NCBI GenBank assembly: GCA_036494715.1
Contig: DASXNY010000155.1
Location: 1-64,000, forward strand
Direction of reading: 5' to 3'
From: JAICJR01 sp036494715
GTDB taxonomy: Bacteria > Actinomycetota > Thermoleophilia > Solirubrobacterales > Thermoleophilaceae
Length of the DNA stretch: 64,000 nt
The position numbers were made by a program, and so were the translations under genes. Of this stretch, positions 34,703-43,003 are shown piece after piece. The notes below the pieces were generated by a model, which was not told the origin of the DNA, did not search any database, and saw nothing but the letters and a program-made list of their open reading frames with translations. Within the stretch, counting starts at the first letter, position 1, and each line of letters begins with the position of its first letter.

Positions 34703-35551
34703 TTACCGGGGCGGGCGGAGCTGCAGATCGTCCGCCGTGAGCTGCCCCGCGAAGGCGCCACGGCCGGTGATCGCCGCCGCCCCGCAGCGCGACGCGAGCT
34801 CGAGCGCCTGTTTCACCTCGAGGCCGCTTCCGAGGGCGAAGGTGAGCCCGGCCGCGAAGCTGTCGCCCGCGCCATAGGTGTCCGCCAGGGGACCCGGCAG
34901 CGGCGCCGAGTGGAAGCTGCCGGTGCGCCCCTCCGCCGCCGTCCAGGTGCCTCCCTTCGCGCCCTCGGTCGACACGACGAGCTCGGGCTCGGGGTCGATC
35001 TGGCCGGCGGCGTAGCGCTCGCCCGCGTCGCTTGCGCTGTGCACCAGCGCGTCGAGCTTCATGCCCGTCTCGGCCAGCACGGGCAGCGAGCGAGCAGTGG
35101 CCACGAGCACGCGCGCCTTGCGCGCCGCCTCGAGCGCGCCGGCGTCGCCGCTCACGAAGTAGACGGCGTCGCAGCCGCCCAGCTCGTCCCAGTCGATCTC
35201 GTCGTCGCCGCTCGGGCCGTAGCGGTCGTGGATCGTCGTGATCGTGCGCTCGCCGTCGGCGTCGAGGTAGACGAACGCGCGGCGCTGCGGCTTGTGCTTG
35301 AACTCGCAGTGCACGCGCACGCCGTGCCCCTCGAGCTCGCGCTTGGCGCGGTGGCCGAGCTCCTCGTCGCCGAGCGCGGTGTAGAAGAGCGACCCGCCGG
35401 CGAGCTTGGCGAGCTGCACAGCCGCGACCGAGCCGCCGCCCGCGGCCTCCGACCACGTGGGCTCCGCGTGCACGATCTCGCCGGGCGCGGGCACGTGATC
35501 GACGCGCGCGAACTCCCCGTACTCGACATGGCCCACCACCGCCGGCTTCAT
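34703..35551 (-). CDS. PfkB-family carbohydrate/nucleoside kinase
   Basis: 282 residues. The C-terminal signature DTYGAGDSFAAGLTFALG contains the catalytic Asp and anion hole. The N-terminal GGGSVAAVQLAKLAGGSLFY gives the GG switch region. A beta-lid precedes it. It phosphorylates a sugar or nucleoside with ATP; the substrate cannot be assigned. It is somewhat short for ribokinases (~300). It is transcribed away from the rhodanese gene 25 nt away. Confidence 0.88.
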   Translation of the reverse strand: MKPAVVGHVEYGEFARVDHVPAPGEIVHAEPTWSEAAGGGSVAAVQLAKLAGGSLFYTALGDEELGHRAKRELEGHGVRVHCEFKHKPQRRAFVYLDADGERTITTIHDRYGPSGDDEIDWDELGGCDAVYFVSGDAGALEAARKARVLVATARSLPVLAETGMKLDALVHSASDAGERYAAGQIDPEPELVVSTEGAKGGTWTAAEGRTGSFHSAPLPGPLADTYGAGDSFAAGLTFALGSGLEVKQALELASRCGAAAITGRGAFAGQLTADDLQLRPPR

Positions 35552-35576
35552 CTCGACCCGGCACCATAAGAGCTGA

Positions 35577-35903
35577 ATGACCGAGCGTGAGCTGTCACCG
35601 GAGACCGTGGCCGAGCTGCTGAGCCGCGGCGACGCCGACCTCGTGGACGTGCGCGAGCCCTACGAGCACGCCGCGGGCCGCATCGCGGGCGCGCGCCACG
35701 TCGAGCTCGGCGCGCTGGCCGCCGTCGCGGACTCGATCGAGCGCGAGCGGCCGGTGGTCTTCTACTGCCGCGTGGGGGCGCGCTCGGCGATGGCGACGCA
35801 GGCGTTCGCGGCGGCCGGGTACGACGCGTACAACCTTGCTGGGGGGATTGTGGGCTGGGTCGCGGCCGGGTTGGCTATCGATGGGGAGATTGCTGCGCAC
35901 TAG
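35577..35903 (+). CDS. Single-domain rhodanese-like sulfurtransferase
   Basis: 108 residues. It has ELLSRGDADLVDVREPYEHA and the active-site loop VVFYCRVGARSAMA with the persulfide Cys, then AYNLAGGIVGW. It can carry sulfane sulfur to an acceptor such as thiol or cyanide. No dedicated partner is adjacent. The stop codon is followed immediately by three CCAGAG-containing heptamers. Confidence 0.92.
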   Translation: MTERELSPETVAELLSRGDADLVDVREPYEHAAGRIAGARHVELGALAAVADSIERERPVVFYCRVGARSAMATQAFAAAGYDAYNLAGGIVGWVAAGLAIDGEIAAH

Positions 35904-35924
35904 GCCAGAGGCCAGAGGCCAGAG
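35904..35924. repeat. 7-bp tandem array, GCCAGAG type
   Basis: Three identical GCCAGAG units begin at the base after the rhodanese stop. The unit is the reverse complement of the CTCTGGC phase of the korA/korB array at 6637. Confidence 0.9.
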
Positions 35925-35941
35925 GGAACTACTCTTGATCT

Positions 35942-36223
35942 GTGGGGTTGATTGCGTTTGTCATCTGGCTCTTCGTTACCGGGCTTGTGGTCGGGGGGCT
36001 TGCCCGGCTTGCGCTGCCGGGGCCTGACCCGATCGGCATCGGGATGACAATTCTCGTCGGGCTCGCCGGCTCGTTCATCGGCGGCATCATCACGTCGCTG
36101 ATCGCGGGGCGGAATGCCTGGAGCTTCCTGGTGGCGGTGGCCGTCGCCACCGGGATCGTCTACCTGATCCGGCGCTCGCGCGGCGGGTCGCTGTTTGACC
36201 CGGGCACCGGCCCGCGGGTCTAG
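35942..36223 (+). CDS. GlsB/YeaQ/YmgE-family small membrane protein
   Basis: 93 residues from GTG 35942 with three hydrophobic segments. GLVVGGLARLALPGPDPIGI and LVGLAGSFIGGII are the glycine-rich helices of the transglycosylase-associated/GlsB family, linked to envelope stress. A short Arg-rich tail follows. The stop overlaps the convergent peroxiredoxin-like gene by 4 nt (CTAG). Confidence 0.88.
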   Translation: MGLIAFVIWLFVTGLVVGGLARLALPGPDPIGIGMTILVGLAGSFIGGIITSLIAGRNAWSFLVAVAVATGIVYLIRRSRGGSLFDPGTGPRV

Positions 36224-36843
36224 GCGCTGCCGGAGTTGAGGTGCGGGCGGATCGCCCGCGCCGCCGCGAGCACCTCCTGCACGGGCGGGTTGTCGCCCGA
36301 CTCCTCGGACAGGTACGCGTAGCGCACCGACCCGTCCGGGGCGATCACCAGCACGCCACCGAGCTGCGCCGCGTGGCCGATGATCCTGCCCTGATGCACG
36401 GCGATGCTGCCCTGCTTGACGCGTGACATCACCGTCGCGCGCAGGCCGCGCAGTAGCTGGCGCGGCCCGATCAGCTCGCGCAGGGTGGCCACCTTCGTCC
36501 CGGCCAGCTCGTAGACCTTGCGGTCGGGGTCCACGAGCAGCCTGAGGTCCACGTTCTGCACCTTGCGGAAGTCGGCGGCGTGGGCCGGTGTGCCGTGCCC
36601 GATCACCGCCACCTCGACGTCCGCCTTTTCGAACTTGCGCCGCTTCTTGTGGATCTCGACCGCCAGCTCGCGGCAGAACACGCAACCGAAATGGCGCACG
36701 AAGACGAGCACGGCCGGGCGCTCGCTCCAGAGGTCGCCGAGCCTGACCGGGTGCCCCTCGTAATCGTTCAGGACGACGTCCTCGAGCACGCTGGCGTCAC
36801 TCGGCGGGTGAGTCTCTTGGCGGTCGCGCACCGTGTCGAGCAC
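36220..36843 (-). CDS. Peroxiredoxin-like (AhpC/TSA) protein
   Basis: 207 residues from GTG 36843. The thioredoxin-fold block FVRHFGCVFCRELAVEI carries a CxxC pair at the position of the peroxidatic Cys of AhpC/TSA proteins; the arrangement resembles the PRXL2-like branch rather than classic AhpC. It likely reduces peroxides or acts as a thiol-disulfide enzyme in the cytoplasm. A TAGGGT box 7 nt before the GTG supports this start and a leaderless mRNA. Longer in-frame extensions would run through that box. Confidence 0.82.
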   Translation of the reverse strand: MLDTVRDRQETHPPSDASVLEDVVLNDYEGHPVRLGDLWSERPAVLVFVRHFGCVFCRELAVEIHKKRRKFEKADVEVAVIGHGTPAHAADFRKVQNVDLRLLVDPDRKVYELAGTKVATLRELIGPRQLLRGLRATVMSRVKQGSIAVHQGRIIGHAAQLGGVLVIAPDGSVRYAYLSEESGDNPPVQEVLAAARAIRPHLNSGSA

Positions 36844-36850
36844 GGCCGGA

Positions 36851-36856
36851 ACCCTA
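36851..36856 (-). promoter_or_regulatory. -10 box for leaderless peroxiredoxin-like gene
   Basis: TAGGGT on the minus strand followed by 7 nt and the GTG at 36843. It fixes the start of a gene that could otherwise be extended. Confidence 0.5.
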
Positions 36857-36922
36857 ACCGACGGAGCCGCCCACAACCTCCACTGGCCGTGCCTGGCCGG
36901 TGGTACGCTCGCCGGGACGCGG

Positions 36923-37324
36923 ATGGAGAACTCGTCTACGACCCACGGCAACGGCGAGGCAGGGATCTCGGAGTCCATCGCCGGTGAGCTCGATGCACTG
37001 CTGGGCGCCGCCGAAGCGCTCAAGGGCCAGGTCAGGGGCGAGATCGAGAGCGCGCTGGCCGACCTCACCACGCTGGTGGCCGAGCTGCGCGACGCGGCCG
37101 ACCGCCTCGACGAGCGCCTGGCCGGGATCCGCGGCCAAGTGGGCCACGACCAGCTCGTGCCCCAGGAGCAGGACACTCTGCGGCGCGCCCGGCTCGTCGC
37201 GCTCAACATGGCTGCCAACGGCGCCTCGCGGGCGGAGACCGCCGGCTATCTGAGCGAGCGGCTCGGGATCCAGGAGCGCGAGGCGCTGCTCGACTCGGTC
37301 TACAACTCGCTCGCCAGCGACTAG
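36923..37324 (+). CDS. Helical coiled-coil protein of unknown function
   Basis: 133 residues from ATG 36923. Residues 20-85 form a likely coiled coil (GELDALLGAAEALKGQVRGE and onward). The C-terminal part (ALNMAANGASRAETAGYLSE) looks like a small helix-turn-helix. No DNA-binding family could be named. It is divergent from the peroxiredoxin-like gene. Confidence 0.65.
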   Translation: MENSSTTHGNGEAGISESIAGELDALLGAAEALKGQVRGEIESALADLTTLVAELRDAADRLDERLAGIRGQVGHDQLVPQEQDTLRRARLVALNMAANGASRAETAGYLSERLGIQEREALLDSVYNSLASD

Positions 37325-37361
37325 CCGGATCCCTCCGCCGCCGTCTTTACCCTCGCCCGCG

Positions 37362-37757
37362 ATGTCGGTGATGACGCCGCTGCGCAACCTCGGGCGCGAG
37401 GCCCGCAAGGTTGCGATGGGTACGACCGCCACCCACCTGCACCTGCGCCAGCGGCTGGTGGCGGTGTTCTCGGCGACGCTGGTGCTCGACGCGTTCGCGT
37501 CCGTCGCGCTCTATTTTCTCGAGCGCGGCCGCACCGCCACCGGCATCCACACCTTCGGCGACGCGTTCTTCTGGACGAGCGCCCAGCTGCTCACCGTCTC
37601 CTCGCAGATGCCCAACCCCGTCACCACCGGCGGCAAGATCATCGACATCGGGCTCGAGTTCTGGGCGATCACGGCAGTCACCGCCGCGGCGGGCTCGTTC
37701 GGCGCCTTCTTCCACAGGCGCAGCATCGAGCGCGATCCGCTTCCGCCTAGAGCTTGA
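37362..37757 (+). CDS. Two-TM channel-like protein with altered pore motif
   Basis: 131 residues. It has a first TM (LVAVFSATLVLDAFASVALYF), a re-entrant pore-helix-like stretch (FGDAFFWTSAQLLTV), then SSQMPNPVTTGGKIIDIGLE leading into a second TM. The arrangement matches two-TM potassium channels around the filter, where TVGYGD-x-x-PVTTxG is usual; here TVSSQMPNPVTTGG stands in its place. It may be a channel with different selectivity or a non-conducting relative. It overlaps the convergent gene by 11 nt. Confidence 0.6.
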   Translation: MSVMTPLRNLGREARKVAMGTTATHLHLRQRLVAVFSATLVLDAFASVALYFLERGRTATGIHTFGDAFFWTSAQLLTVSSQMPNPVTTGGKIIDIGLEFWAITAVTAAAGSFGAFFHRRSIERDPLPPRA

Positions 37758-39027
37758 GCCGCTTGTGCTTGTAGAAGCGGCTCGCGAGCTCGTGGAAGAG
37801 CCCGCCGTCGTCGTCTGAGGAGAGCGACAGGCGGTTGTTGCCGTCGATCGCCGGCGGGTTGGTGATGCCGTCGTGCTGGGCGTCGCAGGCGCAGGTGGTG
37901 CCCGCCGCGCCGTCGCCGAACAGAAACGCGATCACGCCGGCGTTGCGATAGGCCTTGAGGTGCTTTGCGCGCTGCGACCCGAGCAGCCACTGCACACGGT
38001 TGTCCTGGTAGTGGCCCGTCGTGTTGTTCTCGGCGCGCATCTCGGTGTTGCCGAGCGGGATCTGCCACATCACCACGCGCTGCCTCGCCGCGTGCGAGTA
38101 GGTGGAGAGGAAGCGCACGTTGCGGGCGAAGTCGGCAGCCTTCCACCAGGAGGCGCCGCCATCGCCATTGACCTTCTCCTTGTAGCCGGCGTCACGGTCC
38201 GAGAACTCCGAGAAGGTGAGGTCGAAGTGCGTGTGCAGCGAGCGGTAGAAGGCCGCCGCCTTCCGCCCGAGCGCGCGCACCTGGTCCGGCGGGGGGTCGG
38301 AGTACTGGATGTCCACGCCGGTGCCCCAGACGCTGAGCTGGTAGGCAAGCAGCGCGCGCGGGGCGTAGCGGTCGCGCAGGCGCTTGACGGCCTGGGCAAA
38401 GCCGGCGAGCGTGTCGGGCAGCCCGCTCAGCTCCGGCATCCCGGCGGCCGACACGAGCGCCTTCACGTTCGAAGCGCCGCCACCGCCCGCGGCCTGCTCG
38501 CCGAACCCCCACAGGTCGGGCTCGAGGTGCAGCACCACGGCCCGGTGCGTCGCGCCCGCCCGCTGGAAGAACAGCTTCAGGTCCGCCAGGAGCGACTGCA
38601 TCGTGGCGGCGTCGTCGAGGTTGCCGAGGTCGGCCTGGCGCTCGTCGCCCACGCCGTTACCGGGCGCGGACTGGCGCAGCATGTAGTAGGTGAACACCGG
38701 CGTTATGTGCTGCTTCGCGGACTCCCTGATGTAGCGCGAGACGAAGGTGCCGTTCGGGTTCCAGGTGGACCAGCCGGCGCCGGTGTTGGAGCCGCCCGCG
38801 AGGTACTGGTAGCGGAAGCCAAATGGCGCGGCGCGCCGCAGCGAAGCCGCGAAGCCGGGCTGGTTGGCGAGCCCGAGCTCCAGCCGGTGCGAGGGCCAGT
38901 GGCGCGGCAGCGGCGGCAGCTTGCGCGGCGCGGCGGCAGCCGGCGCGGCGGCGGCCAGGCCGAGGCAGGCCACGGCTCCGATCAGCGGACGGCGCAGGGG
39001 TCCCAAGCTCACAAAGATACGGGCCAC
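37747..39027 (-). CDS. Secreted protein, possible glycosidase-like barrel
   Basis: 426 residues from GTG 39027, 1 nt after the stop of the acetyltransferase gene. A signal sequence covers about 1-33 (LGLAAAAPAAAA). The mature part has repeated barrel-like strands ending in acidic residues (VVLHLEPDLWGF, LTFSEFSDRD) and a VVMWQIPLGN block, which recall TIM-barrel glycoside hydrolases. I cannot name a GH family. It likely works outside the cell. A GTG at 39012 is an alternative start. Confidence 0.7.
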   Translation of the reverse strand: MARIFVSLGPLRRPLIGAVACLGLAAAAPAAAAPRKLPPLPRHWPSHRLELGLANQPGFAASLRRAAPFGFRYQYLAGGSNTGAGWSTWNPNGTFVSRYIRESAKQHITPVFTYYMLRQSAPGNGVGDERQADLGNLDDAATMQSLLADLKLFFQRAGATHRAVVLHLEPDLWGFGEQAAGGGGASNVKALVSAAGMPELSGLPDTLAGFAQAVKRLRDRYAPRALLAYQLSVWGTGVDIQYSDPPPDQVRALGRKAAAFYRSLHTHFDLTFSEFSDRDAGYKEKVNGDGGASWWKAADFARNVRFLSTYSHAARQRVVMWQIPLGNTEMRAENNTTGHYQDNRVQWLLGSQRAKHLKAYRNAGVIAFLFGDGAAGTTCACDAQHDGITNPPAIDGNNRLSLSSDDDGGLFHELASRFYKHKRLKL

Positions 39028-39028
39028 G

Positions 39029-39757
39029 TCAGACCTGCCGGCGCCGTTCCCACATGTCCATGGTGCCAATCTCCTCGTAGCCCAGCCGCTTATAGACGGG
39101 CCTGCCGCGCGCGGTCGCCTGCAGCGAGCTCGTGGTGCAGCCGCGCTCGCGCGCCTCGAGCAACGCGTGCGCCATCAGCGCGCTCGCCAGCCCGCCCCCG
39201 CGCGCCTCGGGCAGCGTCGCCACGAGGTAGATGCCGCACTCGCCGTCCTCCTCGTAGGTGAGCAACGTGCAGGCGGGCACGCCGCCGGCGCGCGCCATGT
39301 ACAGGTACGCGGGCTCGGGCGGCAGCCTGCGGAAGGCGCGCTCGAACTCGCCCGCCAAGCCGTAGGCGACGTCGTTCACGCGCGCGGCCTCGACCATGTC
39401 CGGCTCGCTCAGGTCGAGCGCGATCCCCGGCGGCTCGATGGCGGACAGCTCGCAGACCATCGCCGCGGGCCGTGCGTCGAGCAGGTGGCCCGCATGGTCA
39501 AGCAGTTCGGCGGCGTCCGTGTCGTGGTTCGGCACCCAGACGGTCCAGGCGCGCACACCCGCGCTCTCGTAGAGCGCTGAGAGCGCGTCGAGCGAGCGGC
39601 TGAGCGCCGCGGTGTCGGTGTACATCACGCAGTTGACGATCGAGCGGTCCGGGCAGCTCGGCGTGACCGCTGCAGTCACCCCCGGGAGTTCGATGCTGTG
39701 GCCGTCGCCGGAGTGGCGAGCGAGGCACGGGAAGACGCCGCCCATGTTGGCGACCAT
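39029..39757 (-). CDS. GNAT-family N-acetyltransferase
   Basis: 242 residues. The C-terminal half has the acetyl-CoA-binding motif LVATLPEARGGGLASALMAH (motif A, R/Q-x-x-G-x-G/A-like) and YKRLGYEEIGTMDMW at the end. The N-terminal half is a divergent GNAT-like repeat (YESAGVRAWTVWVPNHD). The substrate is unknown. It is followed immediately by the secreted barrel-like gene in the same direction. Confidence 0.85.
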   Translation of the reverse strand: MVANMGGVFPCLARHSGDGHSIELPGVTAAVTPSCPDRSIVNCVMYTDTAALSRSLDALSALYESAGVRAWTVWVPNHDTDAAELLDHAGHLLDARPAAMVCELSAIEPPGIALDLSEPDMVEAARVNDVAYGLAGEFERAFRRLPPEPAYLYMARAGGVPACTLLTYEEDGECGIYLVATLPEARGGGLASALMAHALLEARERGCTTSSLQATARGRPVYKRLGYEEIGTMDMWERRRQV

Positions 39758-39798
39758 TCGCTTCCAGTCGCCGGGCGGGGTCGACGGCGGGACTCAGC

Positions 39799-40398
39799 TC
39801 ACCCCCACACCCAGGGTGGATATCTGGTCACCATGAACGCCGCGTATGCCCAGCCTCGCACGGCCCAGCGCAGCGCCACCTCGACGATGTCGAACATCCC
39901 GCGCGGGAAGCGCCGCGTGAAGAGGATCGTGAAGAAGGCGAAGAACACGAGCAGCGCGGCGATGTAGTGGATGATCGAGACGGCGATCATGTACGGGATC
40001 GCCAGCAGCCAGGCGACAAACGGGCGCCAGCGCTCGACCTCCTCCGGGTACTCGATCTCGAGCTGCACCGGGCTGTTCGGGTCCTTCTCCAGGGAGAACG
40101 GCGGGTAGTGGTCGGTCATCAGGTCACCGTAGGCGTACACGCGCATCGTCCAGCGGATCACGCCCGCCTGGAAGCCGAACAGGCCGGGCGGGTAGCGGCC
40201 CGTGAACAGCACGACGAAGGCCGCCCCGATCAGCGCGAACCAGGCCGCGAAGTAGAGGATGAACAGCGCGATGTAGTGCGGGATCAGCAGCAGCCACTTT
40301 ACGAGCGGCAGCCAGCGGTTGAGCTGCTCCTCGTAGGCGATCGTCAGACGCGCGGGATAGCCGGCGGCTGGATCGGCCGGACTTGAAGCGGCCTCCAT
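39799..40398 (-). CDS. DUF4389 membrane protein, two repeats
   Basis: 199 residues in two related halves. Each half has a Tyr-containing beta hairpin (LTIAYEEQLNRWLPLVKWLL, then LEIEYPEEVERWRPFVAWLL), a pair of TM segments, and an FTGRYPPGLF/FTRRFPRGMF loop. This is the DUF4389 pattern. Function is unknown. A TAGGGT box lies 6 nt before the ATG (leaderless). Confidence 0.85.
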   Translation of the reverse strand: MEAASSPADPAAGYPARLTIAYEEQLNRWLPLVKWLLLIPHYIALFILYFAAWFALIGAAFVVLFTGRYPPGLFGFQAGVIRWTMRVYAYGDLMTDHYPPFSLEKDPNSPVQLEIEYPEEVERWRPFVAWLLAIPYMIAVSIIHYIAALLVFFAFFTILFTRRFPRGMFDIVEVALRWAVRGWAYAAFMVTRYPPWVWG

Positions 40399-40404
40399 AG
40401 GGAG

Positions 40405-40410
40405 ACCCTA
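40405..40410 (-). promoter_or_regulatory. -10 box for leaderless DUF4389 gene
   Basis: TAGGGT on the minus strand, 6 nt, then ATG at 40398. Confidence 0.45.
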
Positions 40411-40446
40411 ATCAGCCGGGACACCCAAGAGCAACCCCGCGCCGGC

Positions 40447-42189
40447 TCAGCCGAAGGTGAACGAGTACGCCGAGATGCCGTCCTGTACGCGCAGCGTCAG
40501 GTAGCCGCCGCCGGGACTCTTGAGGTCGACGACGTTGTACAGACGCTGCCGGTTGACGGTGACCACGCCGCCGTGAACGTCGTCCCCGGCGGCGTCCGCC
40601 GGGATCGGCTTGCCGTTCAGCTCGACCTGAACGAGCCCGCTGCGGCCACGCGGCGGCCCGAGCACGACATACACCCGCTTGGCCACGAAGTCGAGGTTGA
40701 GCGAGGAACCTCCGAGCGCCGTGCCGGACTCGGACGACTCGTCCCAAAGGCCGCCGTAGGCGAACTGGTTGATGCCGAGCCCCGACGGAGGCGGGCCATA
40801 GTCGTGCGTGCCCTTCTGCGGCCCGTTGGTCCAGCCGTCGGCGCGCGACGTGCCGACGTAGGTCTCTGGCGTGGCCACACGGCTCGGCTGGATCGCGTGC
40901 ACCTTCGCCAGCCCGCTCGCCAGATGCGTGGCGCCACGCTCGGCCAGCAGCGTGCGGATCGCCTGCTCGTCCTTGCCGTAGTCGCCCTCGCCGAAGTGCG
41001 TGTAGCGCACGCGCCCCTTCGCGTCGATCAGGTACTCGGCCGGCCAGTACTGGTTGCCCCACGCGGTCCAGGTGCCGTAGTTGTTGTCCTGCACCACGGG
41101 GTACTTGATGCCGTCGCTGGCGATTGCGTTCTTGACATTGCCCGTGTCGTGCTCGAACGGGAACTCGGGCGTGTGGACGCCGACGATCGTCAGGCCCGCC
41201 TTGCCGTAGCGCGCGTCCCAGGCCTTGAGGTAGGGCAGCGTGCGGATGCAGTTGATGCAGGTGTAGGTCCAGAAGTCGATCAGCACGACCCGGCCGCGGA
41301 GCTGAGCAAGCGACAGGGCCTTGCCGCCGGTGTTGAGCCAGGGGCCGCTGCTCGCGAAGTCGGGCGCCCTGCCGAGCACCGGCAGGCCGTCGCGCTTCGG
41401 CATGTTGGCCTTGGCCGCGGCGGCGCCGAGGTCGAAGCGCGGCTTGCCGCGCAGGCTCGCCAGGCGCTTCTGCGCCGCCTGCGAATTCTCGATACCGCTC
41501 GTGGGATTGACGAGCGCGGTGGGCAGATGAGCCGCGAACGAGTTCTCGAGGCGCACGTCGAGCTGCGTGGCCATCGCGACACCGGTGGCGATCATCACCA
41601 CGCCGAGGGTGCGCTGGAGGGCGAGCCCGCGTCCCGCGCGCCGGATGCGCTCGGCGATCGCGCGGCCGCCCAGTGCGAGCAGGAGCAGCACCACCGCCGA
41701 CCCCGCCGCATAGGCGAGCGCGATCACCACGATCTGCGCCGAGGTGCCCTGCGTGGCCGACACCGAGATCACGGCCGCCAGGATCGGGCCCGCGCACGGC
41801 GTGTATGCGAAGCCGAGCGCCCCGCCGACGCCGACGCCGCTCCAGAAGCCGTTCCCGCGCGTGGTCGGCCCGAAGCGCGCGAGCCGCGACAGCGGCGCCT
41901 CGATCCGAGCGGCCACCTCCGGGATCAGCAGGGACAGCCCGAAGCCGATCAGCACCACCTCGGCGACGATCCGCACGCCGTTGCCCGCCACGCCCACGCC
42001 CTTGACGAGCGAGGCAAGCGCCACCACCGCGACGGTGAACGTGAGCGCGAGGCCGAGCACGATCCCCACGGGCCTGCGCCGTCCGCCCACCGCGCTCGCC
42101 GACAGGAGAGCCGGGAGCACGGGCAGCACGCACGGCGTTACCGCCGTGGCGGCCCCAGCCACGAGCGCGAACAACGTCAGCAGCAGCAT
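40447..42189 (-). CDS. CcdA/thioredoxin fusion, DipZ-like thiol-disulfide protein
   Basis: 580 residues. Residues 1-230 form a CcdA/DsbD-type membrane domain with the redox cysteines in AVTPCVLPVLPALLS and FAYTPCAGPILAAV. A TlpA-like thioredoxin domain (about 275-420) has FWTYTCINCIRTLPYL as its CxxC site, and the last ~150 residues form a beta-sandwich. This three-part layout is that of mycobacterial DipZ. It should pass electrons from cytoplasmic thioredoxin across the membrane to reduce extracytoplasmic disulfides. It is upstream of no obvious cytochrome c gene. Confidence 0.92.
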   Translation of the reverse strand: MLLLTLFALVAGAATAVTPCVLPVLPALLSASAVGGRRRPVGIVLGLALTFTVAVVALASLVKGVGVAGNGVRIVAEVVLIGFGLSLLIPEVAARIEAPLSRLARFGPTTRGNGFWSGVGVGGALGFAYTPCAGPILAAVISVSATQGTSAQIVVIALAYAAGSAVVLLLLALGGRAIAERIRRAGRGLALQRTLGVVMIATGVAMATQLDVRLENSFAAHLPTALVNPTSGIENSQAAQKRLASLRGKPRFDLGAAAAKANMPKRDGLPVLGRAPDFASSGPWLNTGGKALSLAQLRGRVVLIDFWTYTCINCIRTLPYLKAWDARYGKAGLTIVGVHTPEFPFEHDTGNVKNAIASDGIKYPVVQDNNYGTWTAWGNQYWPAEYLIDAKGRVRYTHFGEGDYGKDEQAIRTLLAERGATHLASGLAKVHAIQPSRVATPETYVGTSRADGWTNGPQKGTHDYGPPPSGLGINQFAYGGLWDESSESGTALGGSSLNLDFVAKRVYVVLGPPRGRSGLVQVELNGKPIPADAAGDDVHGGVVTVNRQRLYNVVDLKSPGGGYLTLRVQDGISAYSFTFG

Positions 42190-42299
42190 CGTTCGTTGTC
42201 CACTATTGCGACGACGCGTTACAGCCGCATTAAGAGCTGCACGGCGCGTGATGAGCGGGCGGTTTAGGGTGGATCGCGGACTCGAGCAAGGAGGATCGG

Positions 42300-42935
42300 A
42301 TGCCGGCCACGCAGTTCTCCTGGGAAGGCCTCGACAAGTTCAAGCGCGACGGCCGTTTCATCGCGCACTACCCGCCCAACGTCAAGGCGTTCTACTCGCC
42401 CGACGACGATATCCACGGGCTGCTCAGCGAGCTGCTCGCAAGCGCCGAGCAGTCGATCGTGATCAACATGTTCGGCTACGACGACACGGACCTCGACGCG
42501 ATCATCAAGTCGAAGCTCACGAACGAGCACGTGTACGTGCAGATGAGCCTGGACCGCAGCCAGTCGAAGAGCGGCAAGACGGAGCGCCAGATCCTCACCG
42601 CCTGGGACAACGACGACTTCGGCAACTCGATCGCAATCGGCACGAGCTCGAAGCACGCGATCTCGCACCTCAAGATGGTGATCGTCGACGGGATCTACAC
42701 CGTCAAGGGCAGCACCAACTGGTCGCTCGGTGGCGAGCAGAAGCAGGACAACGAGCTGACCGTCTGCAACAGCGCGGTGGTGGCCGCCGAGGCGCGCGCG
42801 GTGCTCGACCGCAACCACGACTTCATGCTCAAGCAGATGGCCGCCGACGCCGCGAAGAACGCCAACGCCAAGCCGCCGAAGCGCGCCTCGTCCCGCTTCA
42901 TGCGTGCCGCCGAGGCCGGCGGCAAGCCGCGCTAG
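42300..42935 (+). CDS. Phospholipase-D-like protein, single HKD motif
   Basis: 211 residues, with AAGGAGG 6 nt before the ATG. The domain has one HKD-type motif, SHLKMVIVDGIYTVKGSTNW (HxKx4D followed by GSxNW), as in the Nuc/mitoPLD branch that acts as a homodimer. There is no signal peptide. Nuclease or phosphodiesterase activity is expected. The Lys/Arg-rich tail could bind nucleic acid. Confidence 0.85.
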   Translation: MPATQFSWEGLDKFKRDGRFIAHYPPNVKAFYSPDDDIHGLLSELLASAEQSIVINMFGYDDTDLDAIIKSKLTNEHVYVQMSLDRSQSKSGKTERQILTAWDNDDFGNSIAIGTSSKHAISHLKMVIVDGIYTVKGSTNWSLGGEQKQDNELTVCNSAVVAAEARAVLDRNHDFMLKQMAADAAKNANAKPPKRASSRFMRAAEAGGKPR

Positions 42936-42945
42936 CGACCGCGCC

Positions 42946-42962
42946 GGGCCCGGAGCGGGCCC
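42946..42962 (+). terminator. GC hairpin after the PLD-like gene
   Basis: GGGCCCG (42946-42952) and CGGGCCC (42956-42962) form a 7-bp stem with a 3-nt loop shortly after the stop. No T run follows, so it is a weak terminator candidate. Confidence 0.4.
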
Positions 42963-43003
42963 AAGGGCTCATACTCCGCGCTCCGAGGGCCGATATTGCT
43001 CCA

